Shown here in pieces: positions 24,297 through 35,224 of a stretch of DNA of 64,000 nt. Source of the stretch: Yamagishiella unicocca (Eukaryota; Chlorophyta; Chlorophyceae; Chlamydomonadales; Volvocaceae); NCBI GenBank assembly GCA_003116995.1, contig BDSL01000051.1, forward strand, positions 496,001-560,000, in the 5' to 3' direction. The notes beneath the pieces were generated by a model, which had not been told where the DNA came from, ran no database searches, and saw only the letters and a list, made by a program, of their open reading frames with translations. Every line of letters starts with the position of its first letter. The first letter of the stretch is position 1. The translations under genes were made by a program, and so were the position numbers.

Positions 24297-24597
24297 TGCG
24301 CGAGTTCCCTCGTGGTCGAAGGAATCTTTTTATCCGTGACTTCCAAAGCAAAGGAAACGTGTAGTGCAACTTACGGTTACAGTCCATCCATCTAAGTTAG
24401 CTGCTCGGGGCTGCTGACCGAGGCCCAACCGCCCACCGTACTTGTGCGTGGCGAACAGTTTCGCGGGCGCGTATTCCTCACACGCGGCATACTATCAACT
24501 TGTATCCCATAAATAGGTAGCGCTCGTAGCGCTCAAGACTTGTTTTCGGGAGTCTCATAACGGGGACGCTAAACAAGCCCTAAAGCGCCTTTTCACA
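24297..24597. promoter_or_regulatory. Divergent intergenic region GDPD / GPRP
   Basis: 301 bases between opposed start codons must hold both promoters and leaders. An AT-rich stretch with CCCATAAATAGG at about 24507-24518 could act as a TATA-like element for the plus-strand gene. Confidence 0.45.
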
Positions 24598-26438
24598 ATG
24601 TCCCATCCGCCTCCTGGCTACCCGGGCGGTGAGTTGCTGCTGCCCATTTATCCCTGGGTTGTCGAGCACTACTATGCAGGGGGATGCGGGGCCATGTGGG
24701 CCTGTAATTGCTGAAACAAGCATAGTTGACAAGCAAGTGGTCGCTTGTGCGACGTTTGCTTTCATGATCAAGGGCACGCAGTTGCCACGTCAAATATAAT
24801 CTGCACAGCAACTAGTAGGACAGTTGTGCCTTGCGAAAGGCGTTGAGGCTGACCAGCGATCCCTCGGCGATACTTGACCACGGCAACTGCGCATAGGCCA
24901 CAGCTGACAATCCTTCCCCAATGGATGTAGGTTACCCTCCGCCAGGGTACCCTCCACAGCCCGGATACGGTAAGTGTTGAGGGGGGCGCGCATCTATACA
25001 TACGCGAACATCCCGTGCGGTACCGCCCGTGCCAGGACAAATCTGTTTCTCTCTCGAGATGCTATTAATGTCATGTTCTCTAGGGGCTCAACCTGTATGC
25101 TCGTTGACCGCGGGGTCCTTGGCGCCGCTCCCAACACAGGCTACCCGCCCCAGCCGGGCTACCCACCCCAGCCGGGCTACCCACCCCAGCCGGGCTACCC
25201 ACCCCAGCCGGGCTACCCGCCCCAGCCGGGCTACCCGCCGCAGCATGGTTACGCACCGCCAGGTCCGTATGATAATGTGGGCGGTGGATGTAACACCCCA
25301 CGTCTGGTATTTCATGTTTTGCCCTTGAGGGCCTGTGCAGTTTGCTTGAACGGGGTGATACCGGGGAACACATTGGACCGAGGTATCATGTCATGTGCAC
25401 GACTGCGTAGCTTCACCGTGGGGGAAACTAGTATCTTTTGGACTGCATCGCTGTTTATTTGGATTGGTTACGGATTACTGGCAGGGTGGCACTTGCTTTC
25501 TTAAGGACTTCAACCCAGGTTAAATTGAAGCCACTGCGTTCTGACCCAAAACACTGGCTGTTGAAGCTACAGCCTGAAAGCGACATTGCAGCGCTCACAT
25601 ACCGGTACGCTTACCCTCAGGTTAAGCACGACCTAGCCTGAAACCGCAAGCTCTTGAAACCTCAAATCCTCGACGTCGCCAGTATGGGGCTGGGGGCGGT
25701 TGATGTTTCCGTTTCAGGCACTGAGTCCCAAAGGCCCGTTCTGGAAACAGGCCGCCCAGGACGGCTCGTTTCTGGCCCCACGCCGCCGAGCGCCGCACTC
25801 CTCCGACCCTCTTTTCCCGCCCGCAGGCTACCCCCCAGCTCCAGGCGGCTACCCGGCACCCGGGGGCTACGGTGCTCACCCGCCACCTGGCTACCCGGCA
25901 CCACGTGAGTGCTGCGTGCCTGGCCGGACACGGTGGTATGAGCGTACGATAGCACGCATCCTGGCTTGCAGCTACGACTTCTATTTGCGTTGAACAATGC
26001 ATGACAGCTGGGTTAGATGAATCCCCAGTTCCCAACGCGATGGAGCCGTGCAGCATCGTGCAAAGACGAGTCTCATAGCGGCGTGTGCACCTCCCAGACG
26101 CCACGGCTGGTGCCGTGATGCAGCGGCTGATGCGCATATGTGGCCGACTCCCTGCCGGTCACACCTTATCCTGTGGGCATGTATGTCATCGCACTCCCTT
26201 CCTTCCCCTCCCCCCCGGGCCGCATCGCCGGGCCGTAGACCCCGGCGCCTACTCCGGCTACCCGGGCCACCCGCCGGCCGTCATCCCGGTGGCTATACAC
26301 GGCGCCGCGTACGCCTCCCACGGGTACGGTCACGTCAAGAAGGGCAAATTCAAGGGGCACAAGGGCTACAAGGGCAAGGGTCACTACGGACACTACGGCC
26401 ATAAGAAGCACAAGGGGCACGGCAAGTTCAAGTGGTAA
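24598..26438 (+). CDS. Glycine- and proline-rich (XYPPX-repeat) protein, GPRP type
   Basis: Five exons (24598-24628, 24931-24969, 25140-25262, 25827-25904, 26239-26438) encode 156 residues. MSHPPPGYPG leads into GYPP-type repeats, including five GYPPQP units plus GYPPQH in exon 3, then GGYPAPGGY. The tail is Lys/His/Gly-rich (KKGKFKGHKGYKGKGHYG) and ends HGKFKW. This order, a GYPP repeat followed by a His/Lys/Gly tail ending near FKxW, is that of plant GPRP proteins; unlike them it lacks an obvious hydrophobic Ala-rich middle. Function in the family is poorly known. All internal exons are symmetric (phase 1-1) and start with Gly-Tyr-Pro. Confidence 0.85.
25140..25247 (+). repeat. 18-bp coding repeat (GYPPQP)
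   Basis: Six tandem copies of an 18-bp unit, nearly identical at the DNA level, make up most of exon 3 of the GPRP gene. The close identity points to recent expansion. Confidence 0.95.
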
Positions 26439-28187
26439 ACCAGGGAGGGAATGAAGGTCATGGCGGCGGTGGCGGTGGCGGCGGCGTCGGCAGAGACGCA
26501 GAACGGTATGTGTTGCCTGACTCCGGGTGGCGGATGCGCCGGCAGATCGGGGGCGTAGGTGCTCTCCTCAGTCACATGTACTCGTGGTCGATCAACGGGG
26601 TATTGAAGCGACCAGCTACACGGGCGATGGCAGCCAACAGACATGACCGGGAACTTATGTCGGCTTCGCAACCGCAGTGTTTGGTGGAGGCGAAATGGAA
26701 GCGAACACCCGCGGGCCGCCGGTGAGGAACGAGTGTGTGATGTGTTTGCGGCCGTGCTTTCCGGGGCCTGTTGTCTTGACGTTGGCGGGTCTTTCTGGCT
26801 CTGGGGCTCGGGCAGAAGCGCGTTGATTATTAAAATGCGGTGCTGTGCTGTTTGATGGCGTGAGTGAAGTCTACTTCCAGTGCATTTGTTAAGATGTCTT
26901 TCAAAATGTCCACTCGGGGGACTGAGCCCATTCAATGGCCGCCTCGCAAGGCTGGTAGCTACCTTGTCCTTTGTTTTTGGGAGCACACCACAGTGCAAAC
27001 CTCGTCCAAGGGCTGTCTGGATCACATACGCAATTATACAGACATGAGCCACGTGACAGTGGCCGCCATGTGACGTGGCGCCCACTGTCGGTAGTGGAGT
27101 GCTGGCACCTGCTGATGCTAGATGCTCTGGTCCAAGCTGCACCGGATTGCGCCTTGGCCAACACAAGTACGCGTAACTCCAAATCCGCCAGGCAGCAACT
27201 CCAACAAACACGCTCCTCATTATCATTCACATCAGAACAATCGATCTTCGCAGGCGCTTTGCAATGGCATAAAACCACTCAACTCGACTCCACGTGCTGT
27301 CGCACACACGTTCCGAGGACACTTGACGTTGACAACCCAGAGTATCTGTTGAGCCGGGCTTCACATAATAAAACTACCGACAATTATTTTTGGTGCTGCA
27401 ATCCATACATCCGCGGGCGCTACAATCCATGCAGATCATTCCCCCTATCCCCCTGCTTATCGTTACTACATTCCTCCGTTGCAGCAGATTAAGCAGCATC
27501 CCGCTGCCGCCTGCCGGCCTCCTTTTTTTACGTAATCTTCCGACTCTGAGCAGAGCTTCACGATGTTGTAGCAGTTGTGGGCTACAACACCTCGCGAGCC
27601 GTGACGTGATCCATCCACTTGATTGCCAGCTCTGTAGACCTAAAATACAGCGATTGGCACAGGCTAGCACCGGAAGCCGCAGCAGGGCGCGCCACTGCTG
27701 CCTCCCCTGGGGCGTCACCTCGACAGCCGAACGACTCCGTAGCACATCGCTGCGTGACAGTGACCTGCAAGAGGGAGCAGGTCAATGTCAACACAGCGCG
27801 ACGGCGGCCTTCATTCACAACCAGTGAGGTGGTGCCGACCCCCCTAACCCTAGTGCGGGCCCGCCGGCCATTGCTAAGGCACCTCGTGGCAGTGTTTCCA
27901 GGGACGTAACAGATCCCCTTCCCGGCGCCAACCCCAGCACGCCAACCCCAAACCACGCTTTGTCACCCTCCCATGTACTGTTCCCCCTCGCAAGGAACTT
28001 CAAACTACCACACCGCCAAATCATATCCTTCTCCCGAGCGATAAGGTCAGACCCACCAGACCGTCGACGTCGGCGATGCGCCCGGGGAGTGGCTCCACCG
28101 ACACTACCACCTGCGCAACAAGGCAAGAGCGCGGCAGCAGGCATTTCAGGCTGTAGAAGCCGCAGCGCGTCGACACCAAGCAACGTT
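26439..28187. other. Region without a supported gene
   Basis: A GGC/GGT tract lies at about 26462-26492. Minus-strand frames at 27582-27745 look weakly protein-like in two frames (SDVLRSRSAVEVTPQG or STELAIKWMDHVTARE) after a fair CAG acceptor near 27770, but no consistent model was found. Confidence 0.3.
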
Positions 28188-29413
28188 TCAGATCCCGAAG
28201 AGGCCCCCACTGACGTTTGCCCGGTGCTCCAGGGACGCCAGCCAAGGCCGGTCGTCAGGCACGTCGTCATAGACTCCTGCGATGACGCAGTACGGCACCT
28301 GTACGGCAGGCCGGGACAGGCGCGCGGCACAAGCTTGCTGAGCGCTCAGCCGCACTGGCGCCAAGGGCGGAGCCCCGGGGTTGCATATACGGCCTCAAAG
28401 CGCAAACAGCAAACACGAGCCCCGGTGTGCGCAGAGCTGTGTGCGCTGGGGTCTGCAGGGCGGCTCTTGCGCCATACAGACGAATGTATTGGAGGAATGC
28501 ACGACCTCAAAGCTCTCCGAGTCTTACGCCGGGAGTTGTGGTACACAGGGATTTGCCGCCTCCGCCGCCTGGCCGCCGCCGCATCGGAGAGTCATACATG
28601 GCAGGGTGGGCCTTATGGGTCGATCGCACGGAGGGGCCCACATGGCAGGGTGACAGGATCGCACGGCAGGGTCGCGGCCAACAGGGATGTCCACTCGGGG
28701 GCGGCGCTTCGTCGCGGAAGCTGAAGTACCTGAGGTGTCTGTAGCTCCTGCTGCTGTGATGATGGACCACTGCCGCAGCAGTAGTGCAAGAAGGCGGCCC
28801 ACTCCTCTTTGCTCACGCAAAGGCCAGCCAGCACCTGCGGGAAAAGGCAGTAGCAACAGCAGCAGCACTAAGCGCAGGGGTCCATGGTGGCCAGCCCCCA
28901 CGAGCGCAGTGGCTTTATCATGCTATGGTCGGTCATCATCCTCGGACTGCAACCTAATCCCCCCGGACACGACTGCCGAACCACGGTCCAGCCCAAAAGA
29001 GCACGCCGCACCGTCAATGAGTCCACCAGCACAGCCACGCCCGCCGCTGTCGCTGGCCTTTGCTCAGATGCCCGGCGCACGGCCGAGTAGAGCTGCTGCA
29101 GCCGGCTGCCACCGCCTGCGCCTGCTCCCTTGCCGGGTGGCTGCGGACCTGAGAGCGACCAGAGGTCCAGGGTCAGTTACGGTTGGGTGATAAGGCCACT
29201 GCGCATGTATCGGCCGTATCCCGGGCCTTCTGCCCCATTGCACTGCGAGTACAATCCCAGCCCTCGCATGCCGCCGCCTCCCTTGGCACCTTGCCCAACA
29301 TCATTCTTGCCCTCTCCCGTGCCTGGCCGCGGCTGCTGCTCGTCCTGATACGCCTTTGGAGGCTCTAATATAGTCAATTGGCCTGATTGCTGGTACGGGT
29401 GGAGGTTGAGGCC
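28188..29413 (-). CDS. Unrecognised spliced minus-strand gene
   Basis: Three exons join in phase 0 with good borders: 29095-29012 (QLYSAVRRASEQRPATAAGV...), 28834-28730 (VLAGLCVSKEEWAAFLHYCC...) and 28298-28188 (VPYCVIAGVYDDVPDDRPWL...), ending in a stop. Together they give 99 residues of C-terminus. Upstream, 29413-29177 is an open, protein-like exon (GLNLHPYQQSGQLTILEPPK) after a CAG acceptor, but its join to the next exon was not resolved and further 5' exons are probably missing. The residue mix, aromatic and charged with little low complexity, looks like a folded protein. I do not recognise the family. Confidence 0.45.
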
Positions 29414-30953
29414 CTGCATGCATCAGGCGGCGGGGCAGTACGGAAAAAGTGTCGGTTGTCCATGCAGGGGGCAGGGACGCCGCGTGGAATCCGTTCATTG
29501 AGATGCCTATTTGTTGAAGAACGCGATGTGGAAGTGGGGAGTAAGTGTGTTTGGGATGTCGGGTCGTGGGGCAGGCGGCTGGGCTTGCCAGCGGGAATAA
29601 CTACCACTCATCGGTACGTCGTTTGGGCCGCTTAGGCTGTCCGGGAAGCATTAGAGCAAGAGAAGTAGGACGAGGGAGTACAAGGGTACACTGAGTGGGC
29701 CAGTGCTTGAAGTGCACCATATGGTATACTTAAGCCGTGACTGCCCTTGTCACAGCGCCTCCTGACCTGCTGCATTCTCAGCCTAGCTGTGTTGCGACCC
29801 CTTCCCGAAAATCGGATTACCGATCCACAGCCATGTATACGGCGGGTTGCCCCACAAAGGGTGCTCGCAAATTTGCACAGACGAAGCCTTAGTGAAGCAT
29901 CTCTGGACGTTGTCGGCGTTTCCAACCCCCGTCGCACCATTTTCTTTGCCATGTACTTGTAGCTTTCAAGAGATTTCTCGGCTATGAGTAATATGACCTG
30001 GGAAGGGGGAGGGAAACAAACCAAAATTATGCTCGTCCATCCTTGGATCGGTCGTCCAAGCGAGCTGGTCATCTCTAACAATCCGACTGTTGCCGCAATA
30101 TCCAGTCTAATAAACCATGAAAGCACGTACCAGTCAAGGCAATTATTGCAGTAAAGGCCAAAGATTGGTGACAATCAATAGGGCTGTCCATCCGAAAGAC
30201 TCTGATCGCGCGTTGGCTTTACTTTGGAGTAAATATGCTTAAAATGCGTGGTGCCCGCACGTTGGGCGGCGCAAGTGCTAGCCGAGGAGGCTGGCCGGAA
30301 CGCTAGAACCTTCGCCGCCAGCCTGCTTCCCGCGTGAGGATACGTTCAAGCAAAAGGCCTATAGTGGTGCAGCCTGTAGTCAGCAGAAAACTATGTCGCT
30401 TCCCTGACTTACTAGCTTCCCGATGGTTCCCACCCGCCTCACCGCATAGTCGCTTTGCAACAGCATTCGCAGATATTGTTGCACGATGAAGACCCCCGAA
30501 ATTTGCAGCGAACCCTTAACAAGTGTCAGCCCGCCTCTGCAGGTCGCTGTGGCAAGCTGACAGAAAGGGTCAAGGCTATGCATGATAGCGAATATTCTCC
30601 TAAGCTAGTTCACTTTAGGATGCATCTTTTATTGAAAATGGGAGCATAGGAGACGTTCGGCATGTGTGCGGCTACAGGGCTACTCGTTTCATCATTTGGA
30701 GCGGGGGGTTAAGTTGCAAAATGGTCCGTAACATTACCAATTGAGGTCAGACCTAGTCTTGCTACAAATGTGCAATGCGCAAGGATACTTTATAAACTCA
30801 CAAGACATCCTTGTCTTAGGCTCGTCAGTTGCACCATCTTGCTTTCATTCTTCCCCAGACTTCGCGATTCCCTGTGGCCGCTTCACGCGAGTGACATTTT
30901 AAGGCCGAGGATGCTGGGATGAACCCGGAGAAAGCCGGCTGTTCTTGCGTCAG
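29414..30953. other. Intergenic
   Basis: No supported gene. A minus-strand frame at 29374-29607 may be more of the unrecognised gene to its left. The segment 30770-30800 (ACTTTATAAACTC) holds a TATA-like TTTATAAA about 160 bases before the transporter start codon. Confidence 0.35.
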
Positions 30954-31017
30954 ATGCCGGCTGGCACATCCCTGGCACAACGACTTTGGCGCGTTTCTTC
31001 AGCGAAGCAGACGGTAA
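30911..31017 (+). promoter_or_regulatory. Two upstream ORFs of the transporter gene
   Basis: ATG at 30911 opens a three-codon ORF ending at 30922. ATG at 30919 opens a 32-codon ORF ending with TAA at 31015-31017, which overlaps the proposed main start at 30954 in another frame. If the leader begins upstream of 30911 these would lower initiation at 30954, or favour the in-frame ATG at 31168. Confidence 0.5.
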
Positions 31018-33054
31018 ACTTAGGCATCCCTACAGTGGAGCCGTGGGCCGACACAACTGGGCAGGGAGCTGCAGAGCCACTCCTTACAGTTCATAACGGC
31101 GGAAATGAGGCTCGGAGCCACGGAAAGGTTAACTATCAGCGTTCACCTTTAGCCAACGCTAGCAACATGACGATTAACCAAAGTAGGAGTCCGTTCGCTG
31201 GCGCTCTACCCTGGGCCGACTCAGGAGGGTCATCATCAGCGCTAGCAGCAGAGGCGGTCTACTGCTTGGTATCGGCCGGAACGATTCTTTTCAATAAGCA
31301 CGCGCTCTCTACGTATGAGTTCCCGGCGCCCAACATTCTACTCACCTTACAGTTTGGGATCGCTGTGTTGTTGCTGAAGATACTCGATTTCATTGGCTGC
31401 TTGCACCTGGAGCCCATGCGATGGGAAATGATCAAGCTTTGGTTTCCTGTCAATATCATCTTCGTGCTCATGAACGCGTCGGGTGAGCCTCCTAGCTGTG
31501 TCCTAGGGTGCGGTGGTTGCTTCTCCTTTTCGTCGCTGCCGACCTTGTTAGCACCGGTTGGAGCGTGGGACATTTAGGGAAGGCGAGTAGAATCCGTAAG
31601 CCATAGCATAGGGGGGGGCGTGGTGACTGTCACGAAAGCGTTATGTTTTTTGTGCCTTGCTTCTGCAAGTGCAGCATCATGTCTCAGAATATTCCCGCTC
31701 GAAGAGCCGCACGGCCACTTGTTGAAAGCTGTTGTTTGATCGAGAGCCAGGGTTACACCCGGGGTATATCACCCACCTTGACCGTCGGACTCCCCATCGC
31801 CAACGCCCCAGGCTTTTATGCGCTGATGTCGGTTTCCGCCGGCATGTTTACGGTCCTGAAGAACCTCTCCAACCTCCTCACCATCCTGGGGGACTGGTAC
31901 TTCTTCGATAAGACGTACTCGTGGCAGGTGAGCAGCGCACCACAGCGCACCGTGAAAGCACGTTGACCGCATCTACGTCCCAGGGCAATGCCGCGCAACG
32001 CACTGCGGGCTGAACGGGTGCAGCCCTTTATGGATGTCTGTTGTTGCTCGCCGTGGACTTTGAAAGACCATTCCCCGGCTGCCCGGGCCATGCACCGCAG
32101 GTATGGGCCTGCCTCGGCCTCATGATCGTGTCCGCGGCCATGGGCGGCTGGTCAGACCTGTCCTTCTCTCCCGCGGGCTACGCCTGGCAGCTGGTCAACT
32201 GCGTCTTCACCGCCGCCTACAGCCTGCACCTGTCGTCCGTAGTCCGGTCTGCCAGCACGTCGGCTGCTGCTGCCGCAGCGGCGACGGCGCAGCAGGGCGG
32301 AGCGCACGGGAGCACCAGTAGTGCGACCGTCGTGCACACGACCTCTCCCCACAAGCACTCCCATGTGGGTCACGTCCATGGCGAGCACCACTCCGGCGGC
32401 GCGCCGCCGCCTCGGCGGCGGATGACCGAGCTCAGCATGGTTTACTACAACAACGTGTTGTCCGTGCCGCCGCTGATCTTGCTGTCGTTGCTATTCGGGG
32501 AGCCGGCACGCTTGCGGAACTACCCTCATATGGGCAACCCGGAATTCAACATGGTGGTCCTCATGGGTGCTCTGCTTGGCTTTGGCGTCTCATTCGCGAG
32601 CATCTGGTGCATGAGCCGCACTTCGGCAACCATCTACAGCCTCACGGGCTCCATGAATAAGGTCGTGGTGGCGGTTGCGGGCATGTGGTATTTCCAGGAG
32701 CCCGCCAGCAGCACGAACCTCCTGTCAATCGGAATGGGGCTATTGGCGGGCTTTCTCTTCGTCTTTGCCAAGTCGGCGCCTTTGACGCACGCCGCCAAAT
32801 CGACGCCGTTAAGCCATGCCGCCAGTGGTCCGAGCGGCCCTGACGGGCCGGCTGTGGTGCAGGGGCAGCCTGGGACCGCAGTTGGCGGCGCTGCCGGCGT
32901 GGTTAGCGGTGGGGGGGAGAAGATCCATGTCATCACGGTGTCTGGGACGGGCGGGGTGCGGGAGCTCACTTCGCGCGCCGGGAATAGCGTGGGCAGCGGC
33001 CCTCGTGCCTCAGGTGGCGGAGTTGTCCTCGGCACGACGGGCAGTGGGGTTTAG
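30954..33054 (+). CDS. Nucleotide-sugar transporter, GDP-mannose transporter type
   Basis: Three exons (30954-31482, 31812-31927, 32101-33054) give 532 residues. The core matches plant GONST1/Vrg4-type carriers of the drug/metabolite superfamily: LFNKHALSTYEFPAPNIL, MFTVLKNLSNLLTILGDWYF, GYAWQLVNCVFTAAYSL, and TIYSLTGSMNKVVVAVAG, where GSMNK stands where GALNK/GSLNK binds GDP-sugar. About ten hydrophobic segments are visible. The inferred role is import of GDP-mann(os)e-like sugars into the Golgi in exchange for GMP. Oddities are a long poorly conserved N-terminus (~85 residues), an Ala-rich plus His-rich loop (HKHSHVGHVHGEHH) between helices, and a Gly-rich tail of ~90 residues; total length is well above the usual 330-390. 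An in-frame stop at 30900 limits the 5' extension; ATG 31168 is an alternative start. Confidence 0.9.
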
Positions 33055-35224
33055 CGGGGGCTGTGGAGCGCAGTCCCCTATTGCTTTCTCAGGCACAGGA
33101 GCTGTGGCTCAATGTCGTCAGGTCGGGCTCGGAGGGCAAGTTCTTTGCGCTGGTCCGGCCACGCCCGTAAAGTGTGAAAAGGGGACGGTAGAAAAGTGGT
33201 GACGGTGATGGCGCCAGTGGCGACGGAGGCCATCGCGAGGACCGCACCCACAAGGAGCGTCTAGGACCCGGACTGTGGTGTAGGACGTGGGTGGTCGGGG
33301 ATTTGTTGCGCAAAGCGAACCGTGTCGGCGGCCTCACGCTCTTGTCTCGCGCTGTGGGCTGCGTTAAAACTGTCGTCCTTGCGGTGTACGGCAGTGGTCG
33401 CTGCTGACGAGGAGCGTGCACACGCACGAAGCATGTCCGCCGTGGTGCTCTGGGCGCTAACGGCGTGGCGCATGGTAGTGCTGCAGGAAGGAGTGCCCCG
33501 AGCTGAGGCGCACGGGGACCTCCTGTGTTTGCGCGCGAGCTGCGTCCTTGGGAGGACGGCAGGCTTTCGACGGTCCTTATACCCGGTCTGCAGCAGGCTG
33601 GTCATCCTGCACTGCATGTCGCGGCGCGAGGCGTAAATACCGGCCGCCCATAGGTCTCCCGGCGTACAGGTGCGTTCGTTTCCTCAAGGGGTGAGGGTAA
33701 CCCGATCATCCTCCAGAAGTTCCCACCAAGAAATTTTGCATGAAGCAAGTTTAAGATAGGTGCGCATGGACGTAGACCGGCTGTCCGTGTCAGCATCAGT
33801 ACAAGTGACAGAGATGGGGTTACGGCAGACGCGACTTCGTAATCGTAGGGTTGTCATCCGAGTCCGCTCGACCCGGCATGGTAGCTTTGCACATCAGATT
33901 GCGACGCCGCTCGAAGTGGTATGTCAGCTGACTCGACTTTTGACTTGCTTTAGTGTTGCATTTGGCTCGGGCCTGGCTCGGGCCGATGGAAAGCAATATA
34001 GGTTTCCCTTCACGGTACTGATAGCTGCGCGCGTCGGCGCACCTCAGCACGGTGATGGTGCACCTGGTGGCGCCTAACGTCTCGTGGCATCTTGCGCGCC
34101 GTCCCAGCTGTTAATATCTAGGTCCTAGGATCAGGGTCCGTGCTTGAGGTTAAGGGACATGCCATGAGCGCCACGGTCCACACGACGAGTCGCTTACTGG
34201 TATTGTGGCCAGGGTAGGGGCCACTGAACGTTTGGGGTAGGCCGTGTTTAGGTATGGATGTGGCTTTCATACGGGAGCGGGCGGCGGCCCATCACCTGTC
34301 ACGGTCCCTCGTGGTGCCCAACCGTTTTGGGTGTCAGCCGGGCTGGCGTCAGCGGGTCGGACGTTTGGAAGTTGAGCGGCAGTGCGTCGCCTTGGGTAAA
34401 TCCGATGTGAGTTTCTCGTTGTTAGTGCATGACGAGATGTAGGTAGCCAAGCCAGACATGTGGTGTTTTCTTTTGTCCAAGGTACTGGCCGGTATACGGT
34501 ACGCCCCACTATGCACCTTCGCGCCCGCTGTCGCGACTCCACCCGACGGCAGGCGTTTACTTCTGATGTCGGCAGGCAGGTGCAGGTTGGTCTCTTTGCG
34601 GGGTGAAACGCATGCTAACACTATTGACCGGAGGCGGATGGAAATGTCCCTCTGAAAGGCATGTGGTGTGTGTCGGTGCTGGCTTCGTTCCACAGTATCT
34701 ATGTACATGTGAGGGAGGTTAGGCTTAGGGAGAAGTGTATGGGCCGTGTAAAATCAAGACCCGACGTCCAGTTTGAAAGGTCCTAGCAGTTGCTAGTTGG
34801 AGCTACCGGTGGCCATAGGCGTGGGAGTCCCATGTCGGACAAAGGTACCTAACGCGCCGATGTCCTGTGTGGTGGTGTGGGGCGCATGGTAGGCCGGATC
34901 TTACAACGTGTTCCGCACTTCCGTAGCGTGTAGGCGAAGGTCAGTTACCGTTAGTTTGGCACCAACACATAAATCGCTTCTTTCCCGTACAACAGGGCAG
35001 TAACCATCAGAGCCTTTGTAACTTTTACTTTCCAACAGCCAGCCGCGTACCGTAGCCGCATACTCATGCAGCCTACTCGGAGACAGCGTCATAGGCGCTG
35101 TTGATTCCTAACACCCAAGCCACTCCAGTAGGAGCAGCTAAACGCTCCCACCCAGTTGTCGCAGTCGTGCTGGCTACGGGCCTGTCACGCTTGCGCTCCA
35201 CTCCCTGAGGCCTCAGCCCTCGCC
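33055..35224. other. Convergent intergenic region
   Basis: Lies between the 3' ends of the transporter (+) and COQ6 (-). No supported gene on either strand; it should hold both 3' UTRs. Confidence 0.4.
34901..34905 (-). terminator. Candidate TGTAA poly(A) signal for COQ6
   Basis: TTACA on the plus strand reads TGTAA on the minus strand, about 320 bases beyond the COQ6 stop codon. Confidence 0.45.

Noticed and set aside
25137..25247. CRISPR-like array at the regular 18-bp units
   Set aside because: No spacers; the units are contiguous, coding and in frame as GYPPQP.
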